DNA from: Xylocopa sonorina
Lineage: Eukaryota > Arthropoda > Insecta > Hymenoptera > Apidae
Direction of reading: 5' to 3'
Length of the DNA: 64,000 nt
Assembly (NCBI RefSeq): GCF_050948175.1
Contig: NW_027490117.1
Span: forward strand, 1,612,001 to 1,676,000
The position numbers were made by a program, and so were the translations under genes. Each line of letters begins with the position of its first letter. Position 1 is the first letter of the stretch. The notes under the pieces were generated by a model. It was not told the DNA's origin and made no database searches. It saw only the letters and a list, made by a program, of their open reading frames with translations. Shown one piece after another: positions 10,001 to 20,500 of this stretch.

Positions 10001-11660
10001 CGCTCGCGAGATCGAATGTACTAAAATACTTCGCGCTCCCGAGCTGATCAAGTATCTCGGTAATGCAAGGGAGGGGATAGGCATCGGCGACAGATTTCTC
10101 ATTGAGTGCGCGGTAGTCGATGACGACGCGCCATTGCTTGTTGCCCAAGGAGTCCGGTTTCTTTGGGACAACCCACAATGGCGAATTATATGGTGATTTT
10201 GACGGAGAGATGACACCATTTTGTAAAAATTTGTCGACTTGTCGTCGAATCTCCTCCTTATGAGCTGGTGGGAAACGGTATTGTTTCACATTGACGGGGC
10301 GGTCGTCGACGGTTGGAATCTTGTGCGTGGTTGCTGACGTATGCCCTAATTTATCCCCCTCAATGTGAAAAAGCTCCTGCGTGCTTTGAACGAGACGGAC
10401 GACGTGCTCTCTTTCCTCTGCGTTGAGGTGGTCGAGACGGAGGAGACTAAGAATTCGATCTAAGCGAGATTTCGAAAGGTTGGCGGATTTCGATGTTTGT
10501 TTTAACGGCGCCTGTTGTACATTATTTTTAACCGCCTGAGCATAAGAGATCTGTTGAACATTCGCGATTTTGCAACGCGAAGGAGGAGTTTCGATTGTCG
10601 AATATGGTGTCTGATTCGAGAAAGAAATAGAAGTTTTCCCTTTTTGGGATGAGCCGATCGGTACGGCGGATACGTTGGATTTAGTAGATTTAGAAAAGAC
10701 CGGATACAGCGACGGACTATCCTCCTCGTGGAGGGGAGTCATGATTTGCGCGGGCTCGAGTATGATCTCTGGTAACGCGATTTCGACGGCGCGGTCGGAT
10801 GAATTAATTATTCGAGTTACCGCTTTGCCCCGAATTACTCTGACGAGAGCGTTTCCGAAAAATATGCCCGGCGCAAGATCGATACGAGGAATTATACCTT
10901 CCGCGAGATTCGAATTAACTACGCGGACCTTGATACCGATATTTGATCTCGGCGGAATGGAGATACGGTCTCCTGACTTCGGAGAAGCTGCTTTGTCTTG
11001 CGTTCGAAGCTTCGATTTCGTTGTTGCATCGCGTTTCAGCGGAGGCGATGATTTACGCGGCGGGCGCGGCGGCGGAGGGGGAATAGATTCCGTGCGCGGC
11101 GCTTGTTTACGTTTCGGCGATAGGAGAGGCTTTATTTTCGACTCCGGTGACGGTTCCTCGAGTGCTTCGATATCGTCTTCGAAAGGAATTCTCTTACCAT
11201 TCCATTTGATTATTTTATTTGGAAAAGAGATTTCTGCGTCCATACAGAACCCGGAGCCGAGGATCCCGCTTGGTTTAAGGGGAAAATCATCCTCGACCAC
11301 ATTAAAAGGAACGACGCGACCGAAAATGACAAGATTCACCGTCCCTAAGGTTGCGGTTTTGCCATCGGTTACCCCTGTTATTATGACGATCTCGGACTTA
11401 TCGATTCGCGCGGATGCTTTTAGAGCCGAACGTTTTATAATATTTATTTCCGCTCCAGTGTCCACCATGAAGCGAGTTGGTGAAATTAGAAGATCGGATT
11501 TTAAAATTACGTTTGGCGTGCTAGTTTTTCCGGTTATGTTTATCGCGGCGTTTCGTCGATTTCCGCGTTGGAGTTGCTCGCGGCGAGAGGACGGACTGGG
11601 TACGCGGCCTCGCCACCTGTCTCGCGGCGGGTGCGGAGGCCATTGTCGTTTCCCGAATTT
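6741..11660 (-). CDS. pol: Pol polyprotein of E2 (protease, RT, RNase H, integrase)
   Basis: This is an open frame of 1,639 codons in the -1 frame relative to gag. The range is given from just after the last upstream stop. The ATG at 11468 lies only two codons before the protease DTG and is probably not used. Numbered from that Met: protease DTG 3-5 and ILG 69-71; proline-rich linker about 130-143; RT aspartates D486, D550 and D551 (the YLDD box); RNase H D697, E738, D763; integrase zinc finger H1043, H1050, C1080, C1083; integrase core D1113, D1173, E1209 (spacing D-D35-E); GPY/F motif at 1343. No chromodomain was recognised. Residues from about 1479 to 1575 are encoded by the 3' LTR. All catalytic residues are present, so it is potentially active. 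Confidence 0.95.
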   Translation of the reverse strand, partial: KFGKRQWPPHPPRDRWRGRVPSPSSRREQLQRGNRRNAAINITGKTSTPNVILKSDLLISPTRFMVDTGAEINIIKRSALKASARIDKSEIVIITGVTDGKTATLGTVNLVIFGRVVPFNVVEDDFPLKPSGILGSGFCMDAEISFPNKIIKWNGKRIPFEDDIEALEEPSPESKIKPLLSPKRKQAPRTESIPPPPPRPPRKSSPPLKRDATTKSKLRTQDKAASPKSGDRISIPPRSNIGIKVRVVNSNLAEGIIPRIDLAPGIFFGNALVRVIRGKAVTRIINSSDRAVEIALPEIILEPAQIMTPLHEEDSPSLYPVFSKSTKSNVSAVPIGSSQKGKTSISFSNQTPYSTIETPPSRCKIANVQQISYAQAVKNNVQQAPLKQTSKSANLSKSRLDRILSLLRLDHLNAEEREHVVRLVQSTQELFHIEGDKLGHTSATTHKIPTVDDRPVNVKQYRFPPAHKEEIRRQVDKFLQNGVISPSKSPYNSPLWVVPKKPDSLGNKQWRVVIDYRALNEKSVADAYPLPCITEILDQLGSAKYFSTFDLASGFHQIPMEPADAPKTAFSTPHGHYEFKRMPFGLKNAPATFQRLMDNVLSGLQGNEIFVYLDDIVIYASSLQEHRLKFDKLTQRLKEANLVLQPDKCEFLRREVSYLGHIISEHGVKPDPAKISAVKNFPRPRNAKQIKQFLGLAGYYRRFIANFSNIAKPLTNLLKKDAPFVWRNEQENSFVKLRDCLCEAPILQYPNFKQPFVITTDASAEAIGAILSQGPIGRDLPIAYTSRLLNAAEKNYSTIEKECLAIVYAVHYFRPYIYGNQFKLVTDHRPLVWMNSVKDPSSRLVRWRLKLAEFDYEMVYKSGKTNLNADALSRNPAQIFPLSYSENSEDDIFDVPPETRKKYTTLAPPPTPVTSEPELPTPGTSFRTNTAPPPQVASDSTDFYTPAPNEFFRREPLFNFSRDALSTRRDNVVVFVTQSGHPYDTGAKDLANAEKFLPNKNHVLTKAKVIQIGNEFQIQLPIVEHSTRSINFQTVIETFRSLCDVVNELQLQTFSIAQTYLDSVSWSRIQKILQDLFYETTVQITVCQGLIKTPSVEERLKIIRENHDSPVGGHKGVNKTYSRIRQQYFWPNMKTQIQEYIGKCKSCQTEKLVRVKTRQPLTLTDTPGRAFDKISMDVMGPLPETSDGYTSILTIQDLLTKYSIAVPLKTTTAVDIAEALIKEFICKFGCPKGILTDQGSNFINSLIKAIAIKFRIKQYKSTAFHPQTNGSVERSHHVLAEYLKHYIESSNDWVNWLPYAMFSYNTSVHEGTLYTPHELVFGRIARTPSATPFQDSSDNETYSDYLIQLQEKISKSQDLAKANLDNAKRRSKYYYDRNLNVQNFEVGQWVYLLKEPNKHKFQAQYSGPYRILEILGNCNVKLNVKGRHKVVHTNKIKICKRMHSMQSVDASERKVRKTENEVSESSDIQTNAESESDESACNPKEARSHGPISKRYRQDQPGEKPQIPQHPADRTKRRIQHPEIYPTDKRSRHGRDSFSKGGGVTSGVPPATLRRPPHHPQHPYPEPLHTGHPPTRRPYRRRQRYEREEGCSMPRPRAISTHEGEDFTPYYEGEELSDTYWVESPAITKPYTYFSYMWD
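7033..7043 (-). other. Polypurine tract of E2
   Basis: The sense strand reads AAGGGGGGTGG immediately before the 3' LTR. This is the expected position and composition of the plus-strand primer for reverse transcription. The single T is unusual but is shared with E3. Confidence 0.8.
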
Positions 11661-12859
11661 TTATTTACCGCGTTGTTGTACTGCCTTTTGCGGCACTCGC
11701 CTATTTCGTGCCCCGGGGTCTTGCAATAGCGACAAAATTTGGGCGCGTCCCTGGCTACGATTTGTCTCGGTTGTTCGTACGCGGGGCCTCGAGTAGGAGG
11801 CGGTACGTCCCTGGATCGCAAGTATTCCTGCGGTCGGTACGGCGATGGCGGTCTGAGCCGACACTCGGTCGCGTAATGTCCGATATTATTGCATTTTCGG
11901 CAAATAATTTCGGCTGGTTTTTCGCGCGATTCTGGTCGCGCGACACGCGATCTACCTAGCCGGTTGCAATCACGTTCGTGCATTTGATAGAGCTCCCGCG
12001 CTCGAGCGAACGTTTCTCGCAATGTACCGAATGAACTTATAGTCATTTGCATTCGAATTTCCGGAATGAGACCGTCTTTAAAACATTGTAGGGTGAGCGC
12101 GTCTACGTCATCGAGCGATTCCGGTGTGTCTCGTCGAGCAAGCCTCTCGCAATCAATTATAGCGGTTCTAAGATCTTTTACTCGACCGATGTAATCTAGA
12201 ATGTGCTCGTTCGCGCGCATAAATATATTAGCAAGTTCACCCCGATAATGATGAGCTGATTTTACGGAGCAAAAAGTGCTGCGAAGAACGTCCGTTAATT
12301 CGAGTATTGTGTAACACGGCTCGTCTTCTAGCGCGGCGTAGGCACGACCCTTGAGTTTTCCCTTAAGCAGGCGTGTGAAAGTTCGCTCGCACCCATTAGG
12401 GATAAGCTCATAAGCGCGTTTACACGCTCGGGTAAACTGAAGAATTGGAATGTTCTGACCATCGAATGTCGGCACGGCTTCGAGGGCCTGCTTAAGCGAT
12501 AGCTCGTCGTGTTGCGAACTATTTGTATTAACATCGGAGCTCGAATTATGTCCGGAAAGCGGATTTCCCCGAGGAATATCCAGCGAAACGGTATCGTCGC
12601 GCGTTAAATCAGGCGTTCTGCGAATAGATTCTAATTCACGGCGTAAAATTTCTATTTGCTGGAGCAACGCGGCATTACTCGGATCGGTCGCTTTCGTATT
12701 TTTCGCTGAAGTATTTTGTTGCGCGGTACTAGGAAGAGGCTCGGCGATAGCGTCTTGGAAGTCGAGCGTTCTGCTAATGCGTTTTTCGCGTTCGGAATCG
12801 GCCATCGCGGCGGCTCGCTGTGTCTGCTGGCGCGTTTTTGTCGGAGTCCGGGTTGCCAT
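11540..12859 (-). CDS. gag: Gag polyprotein of E2 (439 aa)
   Basis: The predicted protein is the same as in E1 and E3. It has a capsid-like central region and two CCHC zinc knuckles (residues 320-333 and 376-389), the second ending about 50 residues before the C terminus. The start codon is the first ATG after the primer-binding site. Its 3' end overlaps the pol frame by 121 bases, consistent with synthesis of a Gag-Pol fusion by frameshifting. Particle assembly and RNA packaging are inferred from the family. Confidence 0.94.
   Translation of the reverse strand: MATRTPTKTRQQTQRAAAMADSEREKRISRTLDFQDAIAEPLPSTAQQNTSAKNTKATDPSNAALLQQIEILRRELESIRRTPDLTRDDTVSLDIPRGNPLSGHNSSSDVNTNSSQHDELSLKQALEAVPTFDGQNIPILQFTRACKRAYELIPNGCERTFTRLLKGKLKGRAYAALEDEPCYTILELTDVLRSTFCSVKSAHHYRGELANIFMRANEHILDYIGRVKDLRTAIIDCERLARRDTPESLDDVDALTLQCFKDGLIPEIRMQMTISSFGTLRETFARARELYQMHERDCNRLGRSRVARPESREKPAEIICRKCNNIGHYATECRLRPPSPYRPQEYLRSRDVPPPTRGPAYEQPRQIVARDAPKFCRYCKTPGHEIGECRKRQYNNAVNKNSGNDNGLRTRRETGGEAAYPVRPLAASNSNAEIDETPR
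11606..11654 (-). promoter_or_regulatory. -1 ribosomal frameshift signal of E2
   Basis: The heptamer GGGAAAC (sense) is at 11648-11654, followed by a 6-base spacer and a hairpin at 11606-11641. It is identical to E3. Confidence 0.7.
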
Positions 12860-12910
12860 ATCTAGTTTCGCGGTTCCTTTCGGCAGAATTTCCGGAGGAA
12901 ACGCGTGGCT

Positions 12911-12928
12911 ATCCCACCGCTGTCACCA
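12911..12928 (-). other. Primer-binding site of E2 (tRNA-Leu-like)
   Basis: It is the same 18-base sense motif as in E1, starting TGGTGACAGC, 13 bases downstream of the 5' LTR. Confidence 0.75.
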
Positions 12929-13073
12929 AAAATAACTTTCGTGTCACGTCCCGAGGTGCGGTTGCGCTCGCAACGGTGGCACAAAGTCGTAACCGTTCCC
13001 GAAAATAACGCGAATTGCGTCCGGACCGGGTTCGTTGGCGTTTCGGACTCGATAAAACGGTAACTAACACTAA

Positions 13074-13082
13074 ACTTACCTT
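13074..13082 (-). promoter_or_regulatory. Candidate splice donor in E2 leader
   Basis: The sense strand reads AAG|GTAAGT, the same position and sequence as in E1 and E3. It is a perfect consensus, but usage is unproven. Confidence 0.35.
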
Positions 13083-13817
13083 GCGAAGGCTTGATTCCGC
13101 TGTCTGATTTCTCTTTCCAGGTACCTGGAACGCCTTGGATCCGCAACCGGGATGGCGGCGGCGTACGGCTGGAACGGAGGTACGGGTCGTGCGGCGAAGG
13201 AAACCTCCTTCACAGGAACCAGGACTCGAACGCAGGAAATTGAATATTCTGGTGCATCACCCACGTATTCCCGAGCGAGACGACGAATAAACTCTCTCCT
13301 CCCCGCGCGTCGTGTACGCTTTGTCGGAGGTGCAAGGCTCGTCGAGAATACTTGAACTTCGGTCGAGTACGGCGCGGCTAAGCGTTGGTTCGCTCTAGCT
13401 TACCGGGATCGACCTGGGCGCAAGATATTCTGTACACGGTAGAAGTGAGGATGGAGCAACTAAGCGCTGGTTCGCTCTAGTCGTCGAGCCTCAAGACTAT
13501 CGTAGATGAGATATAGAATTAGAATAATCGCGAGCGTACCCGTGGATTAGAATTAAGGAATTGTATTTGAACTCGAATAAAGATACTTTGAATCTGGTAA
13601 AAATAAACTATATTCTATGATTTCACTATACTAGATACACTTGACTAAATTCTAAGTTACTGACTAGCGATTACAATGAGAATTAGAAATAGTATAAAGT
13701 ATCGAATGGACTCCGCTATGGGAGTATGGATAGAGACGAATGCATTAGAGCTAATTGCTCGTTGCGAATGAGCCTATTGCTCGGATCGGAGGTGCATCGT
13801 TCGGATGCTGGATTAGA

Positions 13818-13929
13818 ACTCCTCGGTTCGGAGATGAGATACGAACTCTCCAGTTCGGAGATGAGATGAGAACTCTCCCGTTCGGAGATGTGATACGAAC
13901 TCTCCAGTTCGGAGGTGAGATTGGAACTG
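13818..13929. repeat. 27-bp minisatellite in E2 5' LTR (4 units)
   Basis: Four tandem 27-bp units are present, matching those in the E2 3' LTR. Confidence 0.75.
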
Positions 13930-14134
13930 CCTCCCGGATCTCGCGTCCGCGACCTCCTCGGGTCGCGCGGCGCGCGAGTCGCTGGGCCCTCGCGGTGGGG
14001 CGGACGGTCGGAGTAGGGCGGCCGCTCGGCCCTCGTGGTGGGGCGGCCGTTCGGAGTGGGGCGCGGCCCGCGTTAAGCGTGAGCCGCGAGCGTCGAGTGT
14101 GCGCGCGAGTGCAACGGAACATAACCGTGCATGA

Positions 14135-14146
14135 ATAAAATATATA
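14135..14146 (-). promoter_or_regulatory. Candidate TATA box of E2 5' LTR
   Basis: The sense strand reads TATATATTTTAT, about 360 bases into the LTR. If used, U3 would be about 390 bases and would contain the pol tail. No strong initiator motif was identified downstream. Confidence 0.4.
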
Positions 14147-14503
14147 CATATATTCACTTAAATCTAGGTGTGTGTTGGTGTGTATGTACATAGGTGAGTA
14201 GTGTGCTTATTCTAATCCCACATGTACGAGAAGTACGTATAGGGCTTCGTGATTGCTGGGGATTCGACCCAGTACGTGCCGGAGAGCTCCTCGCCCTCGT
14301 AATACGGGGTGAAGTCCTCCCCCTCGTGTGTGGAGATCGCGCGTGGGCGCGGCATGCTGCATCCCTCTTCCCTCTCGTACCTTTGTCTCCTTCTGTAGGG
14401 ACGGCGAGTCGGCGGGTGGCCCGTGTGCAGGGGCTCCGGATACGGATGCTGGGGATGATGAGGTGGACGCCGGAGGGTGGCAGGCGGTACGCCTGACGTT
14501 ACA

Positions 14504-14507
14504 ATTG
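14504..14507 (+). other. Target site duplication of E2, right copy (ATTG)
   Basis: ATTG directly follows the 5' LTR and matches 5467-5470. Confidence 0.9.
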
Positions 14508-17500
14508 CTACGATACGTAGACATCTGCAATCGTTATTTCCTTGCAAGGAAGTGTCGCATTTACATTCATTTGAATCGTAGACGAGGAATGCATAACACT
14601 TCGCAATGAATATTATATCTTATCATGAAACATAGATATGAGATGCAATATCTCGTTTTAAGAAGCATTTGAACTCTATTGCTTCGATACGTAGACATCT
14701 GCAAACGCTACTTCCTTGCAAGGAGGTGTCGCATTTACATTCATTTGAAGTGTAGACGAGGAATACATAACACTTCGCAAATCATATTATATCTTACCAT
14801 GAAACATAGAAATGAGATGCGATATCGCGTTTTAAGAAGCATTAGAATTCTATTGCTACGACAGGTAGACATCTGCAAACGCTATTTCCTTGCAAGGAAG
14901 TGTCGCATTTACATTCATTTGAAGTGTAGACGAGGAATACATAACACTTCGCAAATCATATTATATCTTACCATGAAACATAGAAATGAGATGCAATATC
15001 GCGTTTTAAGAAGCATTAGAACACTATCGCTACGATACCTAGACATCTGCAGACGCTATTTCCTAGCAAGGAAGTGTCCCATTTACATTCATTTGAAGTG
15101 TAGACGAGGAATACATAACACTTTGCAATGAGTATTATATCTTACAATGAACCATAGAAATGAGATGCGATATCGCGTTTTAAGGATCATAAGAACTCTA
15201 TTGCTACGATACGTAGACATCTGCAAACGCTATTTTCTTGCAAGGAAGTGTCGCATTTACATTCATTTGAATCGTAGACGAGGAATGCATAACACTTCGC
15301 AATGAATATTATATCTTATCATGAAACATAGATATGAGATGCAATATCTCGTTTTAAGAAGCATTTGAACACTATTGCTTCGATACCTAGACATCTGCAG
15401 ACGCTATTTCCTATCAAGGAAGTGTCGCATTTACATTCATTTGAAGTGAAGACGAGGAATACATAACACTTCGCAAATCGTATTATATCTTACCATGAAC
15501 CATAGAAATGAGATGCGATATCGCGTTTTAAGAATCATAAGAACTCTATTGCTACGATACGTAGACATCTGCAAACGCTATTTCCTTGCAAGGAAGTGTC
15601 GCATTTACATTCATTTGAATCGTAGACGAGGAATGCATAACACTTCGCAATGAATATTATATCTTATCATGAAACATAGATATGAGATGCAATATCTCGT
15701 TTTATGAAGCATTTGAACACTATTGCTTCGATACGTAGACATCTGCAAACGCTATTTCCTTGCAAGGAAGTGTCGCATTTACATTCATTTGAAGTGTAGA
15801 CGAGGAATACATAACACTTCGCAAATCATATTATATCTTACCATGAAACATATAAATGAGATGCGATATCGCGTTTTAAGAAGCATTAGAAAGCTATTGC
15901 TACGATACGTAGACATCTGCAAACGCTATTACCTAGCGAGGAAGTATCGCATTCACATTCATTTGAAGTGTTGACGAGGAATACATAACACTTCGCAAAT
16001 CATATTATATCTTACCATGAAACATAGAAATGAGATGCGAAATCGCGTTTTAAGAAGCATTAGAAAGCTGTTGCTACGATACGTACACATCTACAAACGC
16101 TATTTCCTAGGGAGGTAGTATCGCATCCACATTCATTTGATGTGTAGACGAGGAATACATAACACTTCGCAAATCATGTTATATCTTACCATGAAACATA
16201 GAAATGAGATGCGATATCGCGTTTTGAGAATCATATGAACTCTATTGCTACGATACGTAGACATCTGCAAACGCTATTTCCTAGCGTGGAAGTGTCGCAT
16301 TCACATTCATTTGAAGTGTAGACGAGGAATACATAACACTTCGCAAATCATATTATATCGTACCATGAAACGTAGAAATGAGATGCGATATCGCGTTTTA
16401 AGAAGCATTAGAATTCTACTGCTACGACAGGTAGACATCTGCAAACGCTATTTCCTTGCAAGGAAGTGTCGCATTTACATTCATTTGAAGTGTAGACGAG
16501 GAATACATAACACTTCGCAAATCATATTATATCTTACCATGAAACATAGAAATGAGATGCGATATCGCGTTTTAAGAAGCATTAGAACACTATCGCTACG
16601 AAACCTAGACATCTGCAGACGCTATTTCCTAGCAAGGAAGTGTCGCATTTACATTCATTTGAAGTGTAGACGAGGAATACATAACACTTCGCAAATTGTA
16701 TTATATCTTACCATGAACCATAGAAATGAGATGCGATATGGCGTTTTAAGGATCATAAGAACTCTATTGCTACGATACGTAGACATCTGCAAACGCTATT
16801 TCCTTGCAAGGAAGTGTCGCATTTACATTCATTTGAATCGTAGACGAGGAACGCATAACACTTGGCAATGAATATTATATCTTACCATGAAACATAGAAA
16901 TGAGAAGCGATATCGCGTTTTAAGAAGCATTTGAACACTATTGCTTCGATACGTAGACATCTGCAAACGCTATTTCCTTGCAAGGAAGTGTCGCATTTAC
17001 ATTCATTTGAAGTGTAGACGAGGAATACATAACACTTCGCAAATCATATTATATCTTACCATGAAACATAGAAATGTGATGCGATATCGCGTTTTAAGAA
17101 GCATTAGAGCACTACTGTTACGATAGGTAGACATTTGCAAACGCTATTTCCTTGCAAGGAAGTGTCGCATTTACATTCATTTGAATCGTAGACGAGGAAC
17201 GCATAACACTTGGCAATGAATATTATATCTTACCATGAAACATAGAAATGAGAAGCGATATCGCGTTTTAAGAAGCATTTGAACACTATTGCTTCGAAAC
17301 GTAGACATCTGCAAATGCTATTTTCTTGCAAGGAAGTGTCGCATTTACATTCATTTGAAGTGTAGAGGAGGAATACATAACACTTCGCAAATCATAGTAT
17401 ATCTTACCATGAAACATATAAATGAGATGCGATATCGCGTTTTATGAAGCATTAGAAAGCTATTGCTACGATACGTAGACATCTGCAAACGCTATTTCCT

Positions 17501-20500
17501 AGCGAGGAAGTATCGCATTCACATTCATTTGAAGTGTTGACGAGGAATACATAACACTTCGCAAATCATATTATATCTTACCATGAAACATAGAAATGAG
17601 ATGCGATATCGCGTTTTAAGAAGCATTAGAACTCTATTGCTACGATACCTAGACATTTGCAGACGTTATTTCCTAGCAAGGAAGTGTCGCATTTACATTC
17701 ATTTGAAGTGTAGACGAGGAATACATAACACTTCGCAAATCATATTACATCTTACCATGAAACATAGAAATGAGATGCGATATCGCGTTTTAAGAAGCAT
17801 TAGAACTCTATTGCTACGATACCTAGTCATCTGCAGACACTATTTCCTAGCAAGGAAGTGTCGCATTTACATTCATTTGAAGTGTAGACGAGGAATACAT
17901 GACACTTCGCAAATCATATTATATCTTACCATGAAACATATAAATGAGATGCGATATCGCGTTTTAAGAAGCATTAGAAAGCTATTGCTACGATACGTAG
18001 ACATCTGCAAACGCTATTTCCTAGCGAGGAAGTATCGCATTCACATTCATTTGAAGTTTTGACGAGGAATACATAACACTTCGCAAATCATTTATATCTT
18101 ACAATGAACCATAGAAATGAGATGCGATATCGCGTTTTAAGGATCATAAGAACTCTATTGCTACGATACGTAGACATCTGCAAACGCTATTTCCTTGCAA
18201 GGAAGTGTCGCATTTACATTCATTTGAAGTGTAGACGAGGAATACATAACACTTCGCAAATCATATTATATCTTACCATGAAACATAGAAATGAGATGCG
18301 ATATCGCGTTCTAAGAAGCATTAGAACACTATCGCTACGATACCTAGACAACTGCAGACGCTATTTCCTAGCAAGGAAGTGTCGCATTTACATTCATTTG
18401 AAGTGTAGACGAGGAATACATAACACTTCGCAATGAGTATTATATCTTATCATGAAACATAGATATGAGATGCAATATCTCGTTTTAAGAAGCATTTGAA
18501 CACTATTGCTTCGATACGTAGACATCTGCAAACGCTATTTCCTTGCAAGGAAGTGTCGCATTTACATTCATTTGAATCGTAGACGAGGAACGCATAACAC
18601 TTCGCAATGAATATTATATCTTACCATGAAACATGGAAATGAGAAGCGATATCGCGTTTTAAGAAGCATTTGAACACTATTGCTTCGATACGTAGACATC
18701 TGCAAACGCTATTTCCTTGCAAGGAAGTGTCGCATTTACATTCATTTGAAGTGTAGACGAGGAATACATAACACTTCGCAAATCATATTATATCTTACCA
18801 TGAAACATAGAAATGTGATGCGATATCGCGTTTTAAGAAGCATTAGAGCACCATTGTTACGATAGGTAGACATTTGCAAACGCTATTTCCTTGCAAGGAT
18901 GTGTCGCATTTACATTAATTTGAAGTGTAGACGAGGAATACATAACACTTCACAATGAATATTATATCTTACCATGAAACATAGATATGAGATGCAATAT
19001 CTCGTTTTAAGAATCATAAGAACTCTATTGCTACGATACGTAGACATCTGCAACCGCTATTTCCTAGCGAGGAAGTATCACATTCACATTCATTTGAATC
19101 GTAGACGAGGAACGCATAACACTTCGCAATGAATATTATATCTTATCATGACACATAGATATGAGATGCAATATCTCGTTTTAAGAAGCATTTGAACTCT
19201 ATTGCTTCGATACGTAGCCATCTGCAAACGCTACTTCCTTGCAAGGAAGTGTCGCATTTACATTCATTTGAAGTGTAGACGAGGAATACATAACACTTCG
19301 CAAATCATATTATATCTTACCATGAAACATAGAAATGAGATGCGATATCGCGTTTTAAGAAGCATTAGAAAGCTGTTGCTACGATACGTACACATCTACA
19401 AACGCTATTTCCTAGGGAGGTAGTATCGCATTCACATTCATTTGATGTGTAGACGAGGAATACATAACATTTCGCAAATCATGTTATATCTTACCATGAA
19501 ACATAGAAATGAGATGCGATATCGCGTTTTGAGAATCATATGAACTCTATTGCAACGATACGTAGACATCTGCAAACGCTATTTCCTAGCGAGGAAGTGT
19601 CGCATTCACATTCATTTGAAGTGTAGACGAGGAATACATAACACTTCGCAAATCATATTATATCGTACCATGAAACGTAGAAATGAGATGCGATATCGCG
19701 TTTTAAGAAGCATTAGAATTCTATTGCTACGACAGGTAGACATCTGCAAACGCTATTTCCGTCAAGGAAGTGTCGCATTTACATTCATTTGAAGTGTAGA
19801 CGAGGAATACATAACACTTCGCAAATCATATTATATCTTACCATGAAACATAGAAATGAGATGCAATATCGCGTTTTAAGGAGCATTAGAACTCTATCGC
19901 TACGATACCTAGAAATCTGCAGACGCTATTTCCTAGCAAGCAAGTGTCGCATTTACATTGATTTGAAGTGTAGACGAGGAATACATAACACTTCGCAAAT
20001 CATATTATTTCTTACCATGAAACATAGAAATGAGATGCGATATCGCGTTTTAAGAATCATAAGAAATCTATTGCTACGATACGTAGACATCAGCAAACGC
20101 TATTTCCTAGCGAGGAAGTATCACATTCACATTCATTTGAAGTGTTGTCGAGGAATACATAACACTTCGCAAATCATGTTATATCTTACCATGAAACATA
20201 GAAATGAGATGCGATATCGCGTTTTAAGAATCATATGAACTCTATTGCTACGATACGTAGACATCTGCAATCGTTATTTCCTTGCAAGGAAGTGTCGCAT
20301 TTACATTCATTTGAATCGTAGACAAGGAATACATAACACTTCGCAAATCATATTATATCTTACCATGAAACATAGAAATGTGATGCGATATCGCGTTTTA
20401 AGAAGCATTAGAGCACTATTGTTACGATACGTAGACATCTGCAAACGCTATTTCCTTGCAAGGAAGTGTCGCATTTACATTCATTTGAATCGTAGACGAG

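Larger units (their letters stand above)
5471..14503 (-). mobile_element. Full-length Ty3/Gypsy LTR retrotransposon E2 (9,033 bp)
   Basis: This is a complete minus-strand element: 5' LTR 12942-14503, primer-binding site, gag, pol, polypurine tract, 3' LTR 5471-7032. The two LTRs differ at two positions that I found (5836/13307 and 6808/14279), so insertion was recent. It has a 4-bp target duplication and intact gag and pol, so it could be autonomous. There is no envelope gene between the integrase and the 3' LTR. Confidence 0.97.
12942..14503 (-). repeat. 5' LTR of E2 (1,562 bp)
   Basis: The LTR is bounded by TG...CA and followed by the ATTG target duplication. It should act as promoter for leftward transcription. 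It carries the TATA-like motif at 14135-14146, a splice-donor consensus near its 3' end, and four 27-bp units at about 13818-13929. Confidence 0.95.

Noticed and set aside
11468..11468. ATG as natural pol start (also 1438 and 26400)
   Set aside because: It lies two codons before the protease DTG and would remove the N-terminal part of the protease. The frame is open upstream to the frameshift site.
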